This document shows positions 26,757 to 35,838 of a stretch of 64,000 bases of DNA, piece after piece. The notes under the pieces are model-generated. The model did no database searches. It was not told the origin of the DNA and worked only from the letters and a program-made list of their open reading frames with translations. The translations under genes and the position numbers were made by a program. How positions within the stretch are numbered: position 1 is the first letter of the stretch; each line of letters opens with the position of its first letter. The stretch is from an uncultured Bacteroides sp. (GTDB taxonomy: Bacteria > Bacteroidota > Bacteroidia > Bacteroidales > Bacteroidaceae): NCBI RefSeq assembly GCF_900547205.1, contig NZ_URFY01000003.1, positions 62,001 through 126,000 of the forward strand, in the 5' to 3' direction.

Positions 26757-29700
26757 ATGAGTGAACTCCTAGTCTACAAAGCCTCCGCCGGTTCGGGTAA
26801 AACGTTTACCCTGGCAGTGGAATATATCAAACTTTTAATTCTCAATCCCCGTGCCTATCGCCAGATTCTTGCCGTCACCTTCACCAATAAGGCAACAGCG
26901 GAGATGAAAGAACGCATCCTGAGCCAACTCTACGGCATACAGATAGGCGACCGGGATTCGGAAGCCTACCTCAACCGCATCGTCGAAGAAACAGGAAAAA
27001 CAGAACAGGAAATACGGCAATCGGCAGGCGTGGCACTGGGCTATATGTTGCACGACTACAGCCGTTTCAGGGTAGAAACCATCGACTCGTTCTTTCAATC
27101 CGTCATGCGCAATCTGGCTCGCGAACTGGAACTTAGTCCGAACCTGAACATCGAACTGAACAATACGGAAGTGCTGAGCGATGCCGTAGACAGCATGATA
27201 GAAAAGCTGGGCCCCACCTCTCCCGTTCTGGCTTGGTTGTTGGATTATATCAACGAACGAATAGCAGACGACAAGCGCTGGAACGTATCAGATGAAATCA
27301 AGAATTTCGGACGAAACATCTTTGATGAAGGATACATAGAAAAGGGCGAAGGACTGCGACAACGGCTGCGCAATCCGGACACGATTAAGCAGTATCGCAA
27401 GCAGCTTAAGGCTCTGGAGACTGAGATTCTGGAACAGATGAAAGGATTCTACGACCAATTTGAAAGTGAACTGGACGGCCATGCACTGAACGCCGATGAC
27501 CTGAAAAACGGTTCTCGTGGAATCGGCAGCTATTTCCGTAAACTCAATAATGGAGTGTTGAGCAACGATATACGGAACGCCACCGTAGAGAAATGTCTGG
27601 ATGATGCCAAAAACTGGGCCACCAAGACTTCTCCACGCTATGCAGATATTATCGATTTAGCCCACTCAAGCCTGATTAGAATGCTGGAAGATGCAGAGAA
27701 GTTTCGTGTCAAGAATAATCTGTTGCTGAATAGTTGCCGGCTATCCCTGCAACATCTCAACAAAGTGCAGCTTCTTGCCAACATCGACGAAGAGGTGCGC
27801 CAGTTGAATCATGACAATAACCGCTTCTTACTGTCGGACACCAATGCCCTGCTCCATCAGTTGGTGAAGGACGGAGATTCTTCTTTCGTATTCGAAAAGA
27901 TTGGAACCAACATCCACAACGTCATGATTGACGAGTTTCAGGACACCAGCCGGATGCAGTGGGGAAACTTCAAATTGCTACTGCTCGAAGGCTTGTCTCA
28001 GGGAGCTAACAGCCTGATAGTAGGCGACGTAAAGCAATCTATCTATCGCTGGCGAAATGGTGATTGGGGGATTCTCAACGGACTGAACGATCATATCGAG
28101 CATTTCCCGATACGCGTCAAGACCTTGGCAACCAACCGGAGAAGTGAAACGAATATCATCCGCTTCAACAACCGGATATTTACTGCCGCCGCCGATTACC
28201 TGAACGGTATCTATAAGCAACAATTAAGCAAAGATTGCGAAGACCTACAGAAAGCGTATGCCGACGTAGTGCAAGAATCTCCGCGAAGCACAGAGAAGGG
28301 TTATGTCAAAGTTTCGTTCCTCGAACCCGACGAAGAGCATGATTACATCGAACAGACGTTGATTAGTTTGGGCGAAGAAGTCGAAGCTCTGCTTGCTTCC
28401 GGCGTACGGTTGAACGACATCGCCATCCTCGTTCGTAAGAATAAAAGCATCCCGCGCATCGCCGATTATTTCGACAAGGAGTTGCATTATAAAATCGTCT
28501 CCGACGAAGCATTCCGCCTGGACGCCTCGCTTGCCATCAACATGATGCTGGATGCCTTGCGCTATCTTTCGGACGAGAATAACAAAATAGCCCGCGCACA
28601 ACTGGCGGTAGCCTATCAAAATGAAGTTCTGCAAAAAGAGCTCGACTGGAACACCCTCCTGCTGCTTCCTGCCGAGAGCTATCTTCCTGCTGCGTTTCTC
28701 GATAAAATAAAAGAACTTCGATTGATGCCCCTCTACGACTTGTTGGAGGAACTTTTCAGCATATTCGAGATGAATCGCATCAACAATCAAGACGCTTACC
28801 TCTTCGCCTTTTTCGATGCAGTGACCGATTATCTGCAAAGCAACTCTTCGGAGATTGATGCGTTTATCCGTTATTGGGAAGAAACATTATGCTGTAAAAC
28901 CATCCCTAGCGGAGAAATAGAAGGCATTCGCATTTTCTCCATACATAAGTCCAAAGGGCTGGAGTTTCACACCGTGCTCCTTCCCTTCTGCGACTGGAAG
29001 TTGGAGAACGAGACAAACAACCAATTGGTGTGGTGCACGCCACAGGAAACTCCGTTCGATGCGTTGGATATTCTTCCTATCAATTATTCCACACAGATGG
29101 CGGAGTCCATCTATGGCAACGATTACCTTCAGGAGCGTCTGCAACTTTGGGTGGACAATCTGAATTTGCTTTATGTAGCTTTCACCCGTGCAGGAAAGAA
29201 TCTCATCATCTGGAGCCGAAAAGGCCAGAAAGGAACCATGTCCGAACTATTGGCAAATGCGCTTCCCGTCGTAGCACTCAAAGAGGGTGTCGATTGGGAA
29301 GAAGATTGCTATGAGCAAGGAGAACTTTGTCCTTCGGAAGAAGAGAAGAAAAAAATGACGACAAATAAACTGACTCAGAAGCCCGAAAAGCTACCCATCC
29401 GCATGGAATCTATGAGGCACGACATCGAGTTCCGCCAGTCCAACCGTTCCGCCGATTTCATTCGGGGCATCGAGGAGGACGAATCGGACGACCGCTTTAT
29501 CAATCGCGGACGTATGTTGCACACCTTATTTTCTGTCATCGAAACTGCCGAGGATATTGATCCGGCTATCGAACGGCTTATATTTGAAGGGGTTATCAGA
29601 AACGAAGAGAAAGAAAAAGTGGCGCGTGAGGTGGTAGAAAAGGCTTTTTCATCTCCCGAAATACAAGATTGGTATTCGGGAGACTGGACTCTGTTCAATG

Positions 29701-29927
29701 AATGTGCCATTATCTATAAAGAGAAAGGTGCGCTTCAAACCCGTCGTCCGGACCGCGTGATGATGAAAGACGGGCAAGTGGTGGTGGTTGACTTTAAATT
29801 CGGTAAAGAAAATCCGAAATACAATAAACAGGTGAAAGGCTATATGCAACTGCTTGCTAAAATGGGGTACACGAATATTACAGGTTATCTGTGGTATGTG
29901 GACGAAGAAACATTGGAAAAAGTATGA
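26757..29927 (+). CDS. addA: AddA/RecB-like UvrD-family helicase with C-terminal nuclease
   Basis: 1056 aa. Walker A ASAGSGKT is at 9-16 and Walker B/motif II (IDEFQDTS) at about 388-395. Further superfamily-1 motifs are DVKQSIYRWR, SIHKSKGLEF and LLYVAFTRA. A PD-(D/E)XK nuclease ends the protein (VVVVDFKFGKE). It is the helicase-nuclease subunit for double-strand-break end processing, acting with the next gene. Its TGA overlaps the ATG of that gene (ATGA at 29924-29927), so the two are translationally coupled. The family is divergent from Firmicute AddA, so the symbol is by analogy. Confidence 0.88.
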   Translation: MSELLVYKASAGSGKTFTLAVEYIKLLILNPRAYRQILAVTFTNKATAEMKERILSQLYGIQIGDRDSEAYLNRIVEETGKTEQEIRQSAGVALGYMLHDYSRFRVETIDSFFQSVMRNLARELELSPNLNIELNNTEVLSDAVDSMIEKLGPTSPVLAWLLDYINERIADDKRWNVSDEIKNFGRNIFDEGYIEKGEGLRQRLRNPDTIKQYRKQLKALETEILEQMKGFYDQFESELDGHALNADDLKNGSRGIGSYFRKLNNGVLSNDIRNATVEKCLDDAKNWATKTSPRYADIIDLAHSSLIRMLEDAEKFRVKNNLLLNSCRLSLQHLNKVQLLANIDEEVRQLNHDNNRFLLSDTNALLHQLVKDGDSSFVFEKIGTNIHNVMIDEFQDTSRMQWGNFKLLLLEGLSQGANSLIVGDVKQSIYRWRNGDWGILNGLNDHIEHFPIRVKTLATNRRSETNIIRFNNRIFTAAADYLNGIYKQQLSKDCEDLQKAYADVVQESPRSTEKGYVKVSFLEPDEEHDYIEQTLISLGEEVEALLASGVRLNDIAILVRKNKSIPRIADYFDKELHYKIVSDEAFRLDASLAINMMLDALRYLSDENNKIARAQLAVAYQNEVLQKELDWNTLLLLPAESYLPAAFLDKIKELRLMPLYDLLEELFSIFEMNRINNQDAYLFAFFDAVTDYLQSNSSEIDAFIRYWEETLCCKTIPSGEIEGIRIFSIHKSKGLEFHTVLLPFCDWKLENETNNQLVWCTPQETPFDALDILPINYSTQMAESIYGNDYLQERLQLWVDNLNLLYVAFTRAGKNLIIWSRKGQKGTMSELLANALPVVALKEGVDWEEDCYEQGELCPSEEEKKKMTTNKLTQKPEKLPIRMESMRHDIEFRQSNRSADFIRGIEEDESDDRFINRGRMLHTLFSVIETAEDIDPAIERLIFEGVIRNEEKEKVAREVVEKAFSSPEIQDWYSGDWTLFNECAIIYKEKGALQTRRPDRVMMKDGQVVVVDFKFGKENPKYNKQVKGYMQLLAKMGYTNITGYLWYVDEETLEKV

Positions 29928-32821
29928 ACCGAAAGATAAATGAAAAAAAAGATATGCAATCATTCCTTCAACTCGTAGCTCACGACCTATATACAAAGAT
30001 AGGAAACGACCTGTCGCGTACAGTTCTCGTCTTTCCTAACAAACGTGCCAACCTATTCTTTAATGAATACCTGGCAAACGAATCCAATCAGCCGATATGG
30101 TCGCCTGCCGCTATGAGTATCAGCGATTTATTTCAAAAGCTGTCCGTACAGAAGAAAGGTGATCCCATCAGGCTGGTGTGCGAACTCTATAAAGTATTCA
30201 AAGAAGAAACACTGAGCCAAGAGACTTTGGACGACTTCTACTTCTGGGGAGAGCTACTTATCAGCGACTTCGACGATGTAGACAAAAACCTCGTAGATGC
30301 AGACAAACTCTTCAGCAATCTGCAAGCTTTGAAGAACCTGATGGATGACTATGAGTTTCTCGACAAAGAGCAAGAAGAAGCTATACAACAGTTCTTCCAG
30401 AACTTCTCCATCGAACGGCGGACGGAACTCAAAGATAAGTTTATCTCACTCTGGGATAAGCTCGGCACCATCTATCACCGCTATCGCGAGAACCTTGAAG
30501 AACAAGGGATTGCCTACGAAGGAATGCTCTACCGCAATGTCATCGAAAGACTCGACGCGGATGCCCAGCTCAAATACGACAAGTATATATTTGTCGGCTT
30601 CAACGTACTGAACAAGGTAGAAACCAAATTCTTCCAACTGCTGAAAGATGCAGACAAAGCATTATTCTACTGGGACTATGATATTTTCTATACCCAACAG
30701 ATAAAGAAGCACGAAGCCGGAGAATTTATCAACCGTAACCTGAAGCTATTCCCCAATGAACTTCCCGCCAGTTATTTCGACTCGCTGAAGAATCCGAAGA
30801 AGATACGCTATATCTCCGCTTCTACCGAGAATGCACAAGCGCGCTTCCTCCCCGAATGGATACGCTCCACCTTCTCCGACCAATACGAAGAAAAAGAAAA
30901 TGCCGTAGTGCTCTGCAACGAAGCCCTGCTGCTCCCCGTACTCCACTCCATCCCCCAAGAAGTGAAGAACGTCAATATCACCATGGGATTTCCTTTAGCA
31001 CAAACTCCGGTCTATAGCTTTATCAATGCAGCCATGGAACTGCAAACCAACGGTTATCGCTCCGACACCGGTAGATTCAGCTATGAAGCAGTGTCGGCCA
31101 TACTCAAACATCCCTACACCCAACAGCTGTCTGCCAAAGCCGAAGCCTTGGAACGCGAACTGACACAGACCAACCGTTTCTACCCGCTCCCGTCGGAATT
31201 GAAACAAGACGACTTCCTCGCCTACCTCTTCACTCCCCGCAGCGGCATCAAAGCACTGTGCGATTACCTGCTCGGACTAATCAAAGACATCTCGACCATC
31301 TATCGCAAAGAAAGCGAATACAACGATATCTTCAACCAGCTCTATCGGGAATCCCTGTTTCAGAGCCACAACAAGATAAACCGCCTTTACGACCTGATAG
31401 AAAGCGGTATATTAAATGTCCGCACCGACACCCTGAAACGGCTGATTACCAAAGTGCTGACCACTTCCAATATCCCTTTCCACGGAGAACCCGCCATCGG
31501 AATGCAAGTAATGGGCGTACTGGAAACCCGTAACCTGGATTTCCGCAATGTTGTCTTGCTTTCTCTCAACGAAGGGCAGCTCCCGAAAGCCGGAGGGGAA
31601 TCTTCTTTTATTCCCTATAACCTGCGGAAAGCTTTCGGCATGACGACCATAGAACATAAAAATGCAGTCTACGCCTACTACTTCTACCGACTGATACAAC
31701 GGGCGGAGAACATCACATTGCTCTACAACACCTCCTCCGATGGTCTGAACCGTGGAGAGGAATCCCGCTTCATGCTGCAACTACTGGTTGAAGGTCCGCA
31801 CGAAATCACCCGTGAATATCTGGAAGCCGGACAATCTCCGCAAAGCACGCAAGAGATACTGATAGAAAAGACACCGGAAGTAATGAAGCATTTGTTTCGT
31901 GCTTACGACACCGCCAATCCGCATTCTTATATTCTGTCTCCTTCGGCCCTTAATGCTTATCTCGACTGTCGATTGAGGTTTTACTATCGTTATATTGCCG
32001 GATTGAGAACACCGGATGAGGTGAGTGCGGAAATCGACTCCGCCTTGTTTGGAACCATCTTCCATCTCTCTGCACAGTTGGCCTATACGGAACTGACTGC
32101 CAACGGAAAGATGATAAAGAAGGAAGATTTGGAACGCTTGTTGCGCGATGAAGTAAAACTGCAAGGCTACGTGGACCAAGCATTCAAGAAAGAGCTATTT
32201 AAAACAGGACCGGATGAAAAGCCTGAGTATAATGGCTTGCAACTCATCAACTCCAAAGTCATTGCGTCCTACTTGAAGCAGTTGCTGCGCAACGACTTGC
32301 ACTACACTCCCTTTGAAATGGTTGCCATGGAAAAGAAAGTCTGGGAAAAGATTACAATCAAAACCAGCCGCGGAGCAATGACCCTCCGCCTTGGAGGAAC
32401 TATCGACCGAATGGATGCCAAAGAAGATACCCTGCGGGTAGTGGACTACAAAACCGGAGGAAGCCCTAAAGCACCTGCCACTATCGAGCAATTGTTCACC
32501 CCTTCGGAAACTCGCGCGAATTACATTTTCCAGACTTTCCTATATGCAGCCATCATGTGCAGACAACAGGGCTTAAAGGTAGCTCCCGCCCTACTCTATA
32601 TTCATCGTGCATCTTCCGAAAGTTATTCGCCTGTGATTGAAATGGGAGAACCCCGCAAACCGAAAATTCCCGTAAACAACTTCGCCTTTTTTGAAGATGA
32701 ATTCCGAGAACGCCTGCAAGCACTATTAGAAGAGATTTTTAATGAGAACGAACCGTTCAGGCAAACTGAGGATATAAAGAGATGTGCTTATTGCGACTTT
32801 AGGGCGATTTGCAAAAGATGA
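29924..32821 (+). CDS. addB: AddB-like nuclease/helicase-like subunit with Fe-S cluster motif
   Basis: 965 aa from the ATG at 29924. I chose this start because it overlaps the addA stop. The open frame begins at 29891, and another ATG is at 29954. The N-terminal half is a helicase-like scaffold (VFPNKRANLFFNEYL) with no canonical Walker A, as in other AddB proteins. The C-terminal PD-(D/E)XK domain has VVDYKTGG and four Cys positions (YLDCRLRFYY, then CAYCDFRAIC) that fit the AddB iron-sulfur staple. It pairs with AddA for end resection and chi-type recombination. Confidence 0.87.
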   Translation: MNRKINEKKDMQSFLQLVAHDLYTKIGNDLSRTVLVFPNKRANLFFNEYLANESNQPIWSPAAMSISDLFQKLSVQKKGDPIRLVCELYKVFKEETLSQETLDDFYFWGELLISDFDDVDKNLVDADKLFSNLQALKNLMDDYEFLDKEQEEAIQQFFQNFSIERRTELKDKFISLWDKLGTIYHRYRENLEEQGIAYEGMLYRNVIERLDADAQLKYDKYIFVGFNVLNKVETKFFQLLKDADKALFYWDYDIFYTQQIKKHEAGEFINRNLKLFPNELPASYFDSLKNPKKIRYISASTENAQARFLPEWIRSTFSDQYEEKENAVVLCNEALLLPVLHSIPQEVKNVNITMGFPLAQTPVYSFINAAMELQTNGYRSDTGRFSYEAVSAILKHPYTQQLSAKAEALERELTQTNRFYPLPSELKQDDFLAYLFTPRSGIKALCDYLLGLIKDISTIYRKESEYNDIFNQLYRESLFQSHNKINRLYDLIESGILNVRTDTLKRLITKVLTTSNIPFHGEPAIGMQVMGVLETRNLDFRNVVLLSLNEGQLPKAGGESSFIPYNLRKAFGMTTIEHKNAVYAYYFYRLIQRAENITLLYNTSSDGLNRGEESRFMLQLLVEGPHEITREYLEAGQSPQSTQEILIEKTPEVMKHLFRAYDTANPHSYILSPSALNAYLDCRLRFYYRYIAGLRTPDEVSAEIDSALFGTIFHLSAQLAYTELTANGKMIKKEDLERLLRDEVKLQGYVDQAFKKELFKTGPDEKPEYNGLQLINSKVIASYLKQLLRNDLHYTPFEMVAMEKKVWEKITIKTSRGAMTLRLGGTIDRMDAKEDTLRVVDYKTGGSPKAPATIEQLFTPSETRANYIFQTFLYAAIMCRQQGLKVAPALLYIHRASSESYSPVIEMGEPRKPKIPVNNFAFFEDEFRERLQALLEEIFNENEPFRQTEDIKRCAYCDFRAICKR

Positions 32822-32823
32822 TA

Positions 32824-32940
32824 TTTCACCACAGATTACACGGATTAACACAGATTCTCATTAAGAGTGTCTAAAAGTCGGTAGTATTTCAACTCTCCCA
32901 ATTCTTAAATCTGTGTCAATCCGTGTAATCTGTGGTGAAT
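32824..32940. repeat. Long hairpin of CACCACAG type with a family-B fragment in the loop
   Basis: Arms of about 32 nt, TTCACCACAGATTACACGG on the left and CCGTGTAATCTGTGGTGAA on the right, lie between addB and the convergent sensor gene. The loop carries TAAAAGTCGGTAGTATTTCA, the conserved flank of repeat family B. The outer TTCACCACAG motif also ends family A copies. It could act as a bidirectional terminator for the two convergent genes. Confidence 0.75.
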
Positions 32941-32944
32941 ATTC

Positions 32945-34078
32945 TTATTTCTCCAACAAAGGTATCGAGAAGCTGAACGTAGAACCTTCTTCTTTCTTTG
33001 AAGTAAACCAAAGTTTACCACCGTTCTTGACAACGAAGTCCTGACAGAGCAGCAATCCAAGACCCGAACCTTCTTCATTATTAGTACCAAAAGTACTGAA
33101 ATGAGTATCGGTGTGCAACAACTTCTTCTGATTTTCTTCGTCAATACCGCAACCGGTATCCTTCACGCTTATGATTGCCATATTATCTTCTTCAACCAAA
33201 GTCACCAATATTTCCGTACCTTCATTGCTGAACTTGATGGCATTACTGATTAAATTACGAATCACTGTCTTAACCATATCTATATCGGCGCGCACAGCTA
33301 CACGTTCCATAGGCACTTCCTGCACTATCTTGATATTTTTCAGGCTAGCTACCATCGTGAAGATTTCACACACTCCTTCCAATACCTCAAGCATATCAAT
33401 ATCTTGATAAACCACTTTCAGCTTACCAATCTGGCTCTTCGTCCACTTCAACAAGTTGTCGAGTAATGAGAACACATCCTCGGTCGTCTGATTAGCCATC
33501 GTCAAGAGTTCGTACATCTCATCACCGATTGTTTCGCTCGGTAGATTCAAAATCAACATATTCAGCACCATCTTGATAGACCCCATAGGCGAGCGCAAAT
33601 CGTGTGCTATCACAGAATAAAGTTTATCGCGCCCCATTATGGTCTTGCGCAGTTCTTCTGTCTGTGCTACGATAATTCGTTTAGCCGCTATCAATGAAAT
33701 CTGATGTGTCACGCGGATAATCAGTTCTTCCTTATTGAAAGGCTTGGAAATAAAGTCATTACCTCCCACCTGGAATCCTTTTACAATATCTGCAGTGCTA
33801 TTCAGCGCAGTGAGGAAGATAACGGGAATTTCGGCCATTTCCGGATCTGCTTTCATCTGTTGAGCTACCTCGAATCCACTGATATCTGGCATCATCACAT
33901 CCAACAATACAAGATCCGGGTTTTCCTTCTTCACTTGTTCCAATGCTTGTGTACCGTTGCCAGCCGTCACAATATTGAACTTCTCATTGGTTAAAAGTAC
34001 CTTCAACAAAAGTACATTGGAGATTACATCATCCACTATTAGAACCTTATATTCGGAAGGATTAATTTCCATATTCAT
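32945..34078 (-). CDS. Soluble hybrid: receiver domain fused to histidine kinase
   Basis: 377 aa, no membrane segment. An N-terminal receiver (about 10-130) has phospho-acceptor Asp60 in DLVLLDVMMPD and a conserved Lys in ISKPF. It is followed by HisKA with His159 in VIAHDLRSP, then an HATPase_c domain (NLISNAIKFSNEG, DTGCGIDEE, GSGLGLLL). The receiver-first order suggests a kinase controlled by phosphotransfer. No DNA-binding output is present, so it must signal to a partner elsewhere. It lies 19 bp after the UDP-glucuronate decarboxylase gene and is probably co-transcribed. Confidence 0.88.
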   Translation of the reverse strand: MNMEINPSEYKVLIVDDVISNVLLLKVLLTNEKFNIVTAGNGTQALEQVKKENPDLVLLDVMMPDISGFEVAQQMKADPEMAEIPVIFLTALNSTADIVKGFQVGGNDFISKPFNKEELIIRVTHQISLIAAKRIIVAQTEELRKTIMGRDKLYSVIAHDLRSPMGSIKMVLNMLILNLPSETIGDEMYELLTMANQTTEDVFSLLDNLLKWTKSQIGKLKVVYQDIDMLEVLEGVCEIFTMVASLKNIKIVQEVPMERVAVRADIDMVKTVIRNLISNAIKFSNEGTEILVTLVEEDNMAIISVKDTGCGIDEENQKKLLHTDTHFSTFGTNNEEGSGLGLLLCQDFVVKNGGKLWFTSKKEEGSTFSFSIPLLEK

Positions 34079-34097
34079 AATAATCTATTTTTATACA

Positions 34098-35027
34098 TCA
34101 GACGTTTTTAAAATATTCAATCATACGCTTCAGCCCATCCTCCAATCTGACGGTAGGCTCCCATCCTAATTTTTGTTTTGCCAGTGTAATGTCCGGCTGA
34201 CGTTGTTTGGGGTCATCATCCGGCAAAGCTTGATAAACAATCTTTGATGAGGAACCGGTCATATGAATGATTCTCTCCGCTAACTCAAGAATAGAGAACT
34301 CTGTAGGATTTCCAAGATTCACAGGTCCTGTAAAATCATCTTCCGTATCCATCATTCTCACCATTCCTTCTACCAGGTCGTCAATATATTGAAAGCTACG
34401 TGATTGTTTCCCGTCTCCATATATGGTAATGTCTCTATTATTCAACGCTTGCAGAATGAAATTAGAAACCACACGTCCGTCATTAGGCAACATACGCGGA
34501 CCATACGTATTGAAAATACGAATAATCTTCACGCGCACCTTGTTCTGACGATGATAGTCCATAAATAATGTTTCAGCACAACGCTTTCCTTCGTCATAAC
34601 AAGACCTATGCCCTACCGGATTCACATTGCCCCAATAGCTTTCCGTCTGCGGATGAACAATTGGATCACCATAAACCTCACTGGTAGAAGCCTGCATTAT
34701 CTTTGCATTCAACCTCATCGCCAGTCCCAGCATATTGATGGCTCCCATCACATTTGTTTTGGCTGTCTGAATAGGATCATGCTGATAATGAATAGGTGAT
34801 GCAGGACACGCCAGATTATAAATCTCATCTACCTCGGCAGTATAAGGGACAGTAACATCATGTCTCACCACCTCAAAATGATGGTTATCCATTAAGTGCA
34901 CAATATTATCCTTTGACCCTGTGAAAAAGTTATCCAGACATATCACGTCATTACCTTCATTCAAAAGCCGTGTACAGAGATGAGAGCCTATAAAACCGGC
35001 TCCGCCGCTAACCAATATTCTTTTCAT
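34098..35027 (-). CDS. uxs: UDP-glucuronate decarboxylase (UDP-xylose synthase)
   Basis: 309 aa short-chain dehydrogenase of the extended class. The NAD-binding GGAGFIGS starts at residue 8. The catalytic pair is Y144/K148 (SCYDEGKR), with upstream Ser/Thr in ASTSEVYGD. The DNFFTGSKDN and NLACPASPIHYQ blocks are diagnostic of UXS-type enzymes. It makes UDP-xylose from UDP-glucuronate for capsule or glycoprotein sugars. It has its own promoter and appears to head a two-gene operon with the hybrid kinase. Confidence 0.92.
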   Translation of the reverse strand: MKRILVSGGAGFIGSHLCTRLLNEGNDVICLDNFFTGSKDNIVHLMDNHHFEVVRHDVTVPYTAEVDEIYNLACPASPIHYQHDPIQTAKTNVMGAINMLGLAMRLNAKIMQASTSEVYGDPIVHPQTESYWGNVNPVGHRSCYDEGKRCAETLFMDYHRQNKVRVKIIRIFNTYGPRMLPNDGRVVSNFILQALNNRDITIYGDGKQSRSFQYIDDLVEGMVRMMDTEDDFTGPVNLGNPTEFSILELAERIIHMTGSSSKIVYQALPDDDPKQRQPDITLAKQKLGWEPTVRLEDGLKRMIEYFKNV

Positions 35028-35295
35028 TCTATACTTTTCTATTGTTTATTAAAGAGATGTTGTCCCTTTGTCTTGTTTATGCTCGCAAATGTAGCCGATT
35101 TGCTCAAAATATACAATTATAAAGGAGGATATTTTAAAAAAAAGATTAATTTGATAATATGCTTTAGAATTTACGCATATACCAAGGCTGCATATCATCA
35201 TCTACCGACATATTAATAAAATCAGGCACGAGATGCCAAAAACCATGCAAACACTTACCCGGCTCTTAGAATTCCGTGCCTAAATCAAGAAAATG
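35028..35295. other. Intergenic region between uxs and the IbrAB-like cassette
   Basis: It holds the uxs promoter near 35086-35116. An inverted pair, AGGCACG (35224-35230) and CGTGCCT, lies some 50 bp apart near the end of the ParB-like gene; it may be a weak terminator or an edge mark of the accessory patch. No gene seen. Confidence 0.4.
35086..35116 (-). promoter_or_regulatory. Promoter of uxs
   Basis: Minus-strand TACATTTG at 35093-35086 with TTG around 35116-35114, spaced about 19-20 nt. The ATG is 58 nt downstream. Confidence 0.5.
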
Positions 35296-35838
35296 CTATA
35301 AGGATTTCCGTTCGGTTTCTGTAGGTGCCACCTCGTCGGGAATACTGAATTCCCGGTTGGCAAACAAGTCTGCAAGACCCGATATCTGTTTCAGTCGCAG
35401 CAATTCGTCTCTATCCATACCGATATTCTTCATTATCCACTGGTCGGACATACCCGCCTTGTCCAGTTCTGCCACAATGTTGCACATCAGTTCGATGTTG
35501 TGCATTCCACGGGCACGGTTGTGGCGGATTGTCGAACTCATACGGTTCGACAAATCCTTGTCAATCACCACAATCGGGAGCAGTCCATTCTCTCGTTTAT
35601 AAATCCGCTTCGACGTTTTCAGCACTGTGTAGCGATGATAGCCGTCTACTAATATATAATTGTCATCTTCTTTATTATAATAGCACACACATGGCATCGT
35701 AAAACCATCTTCCCAAATAGAGAGCTCAAGCAATTTCATTTCGGGCGGAGCAACAACATTGGGATTATAATCGTTTGCAAATACTTTCTCCACAGGCACC
35801 GCCTTTACCTCGTATACAGGGCTTTTTTCTACACTCAT
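35296..35838 (-). CDS. ParB/sulfiredoxin-fold protein, IbrB/YbdM-like
   Basis: 180 aa. ParB-type nuclease/NTPase fold: an N-terminal PNVVAPPEMKLLELSIWEDGF segment, DGYHR at 65-69, and RHNRARG at 105-111, followed by a helical tail. Its start overlaps the stop of the PP-loop gene by 4 bp (ATGA), so the pair is made together. The same pair occurs in E. coli as ybdN-ybdM and ibrA-ibrB, where IbrAB activates eib immunoglobulin-binding genes. DndB, which also has a DGQHR-type motif, partners the PP-loop enzyme DndC. The biochemical role is unknown. Confidence 0.75.
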   Translation of the reverse strand: MSVEKSPVYEVKAVPVEKVFANDYNPNVVAPPEMKLLELSIWEDGFTMPCVCYYNKEDDNYILVDGYHRYTVLKTSKRIYKRENGLLPIVVIDKDLSNRMSSTIRHNRARGMHNIELMCNIVAELDKAGMSDQWIMKNIGMDRDELLRLKQISGLADLFANREFSIPDEVAPTETERKSL

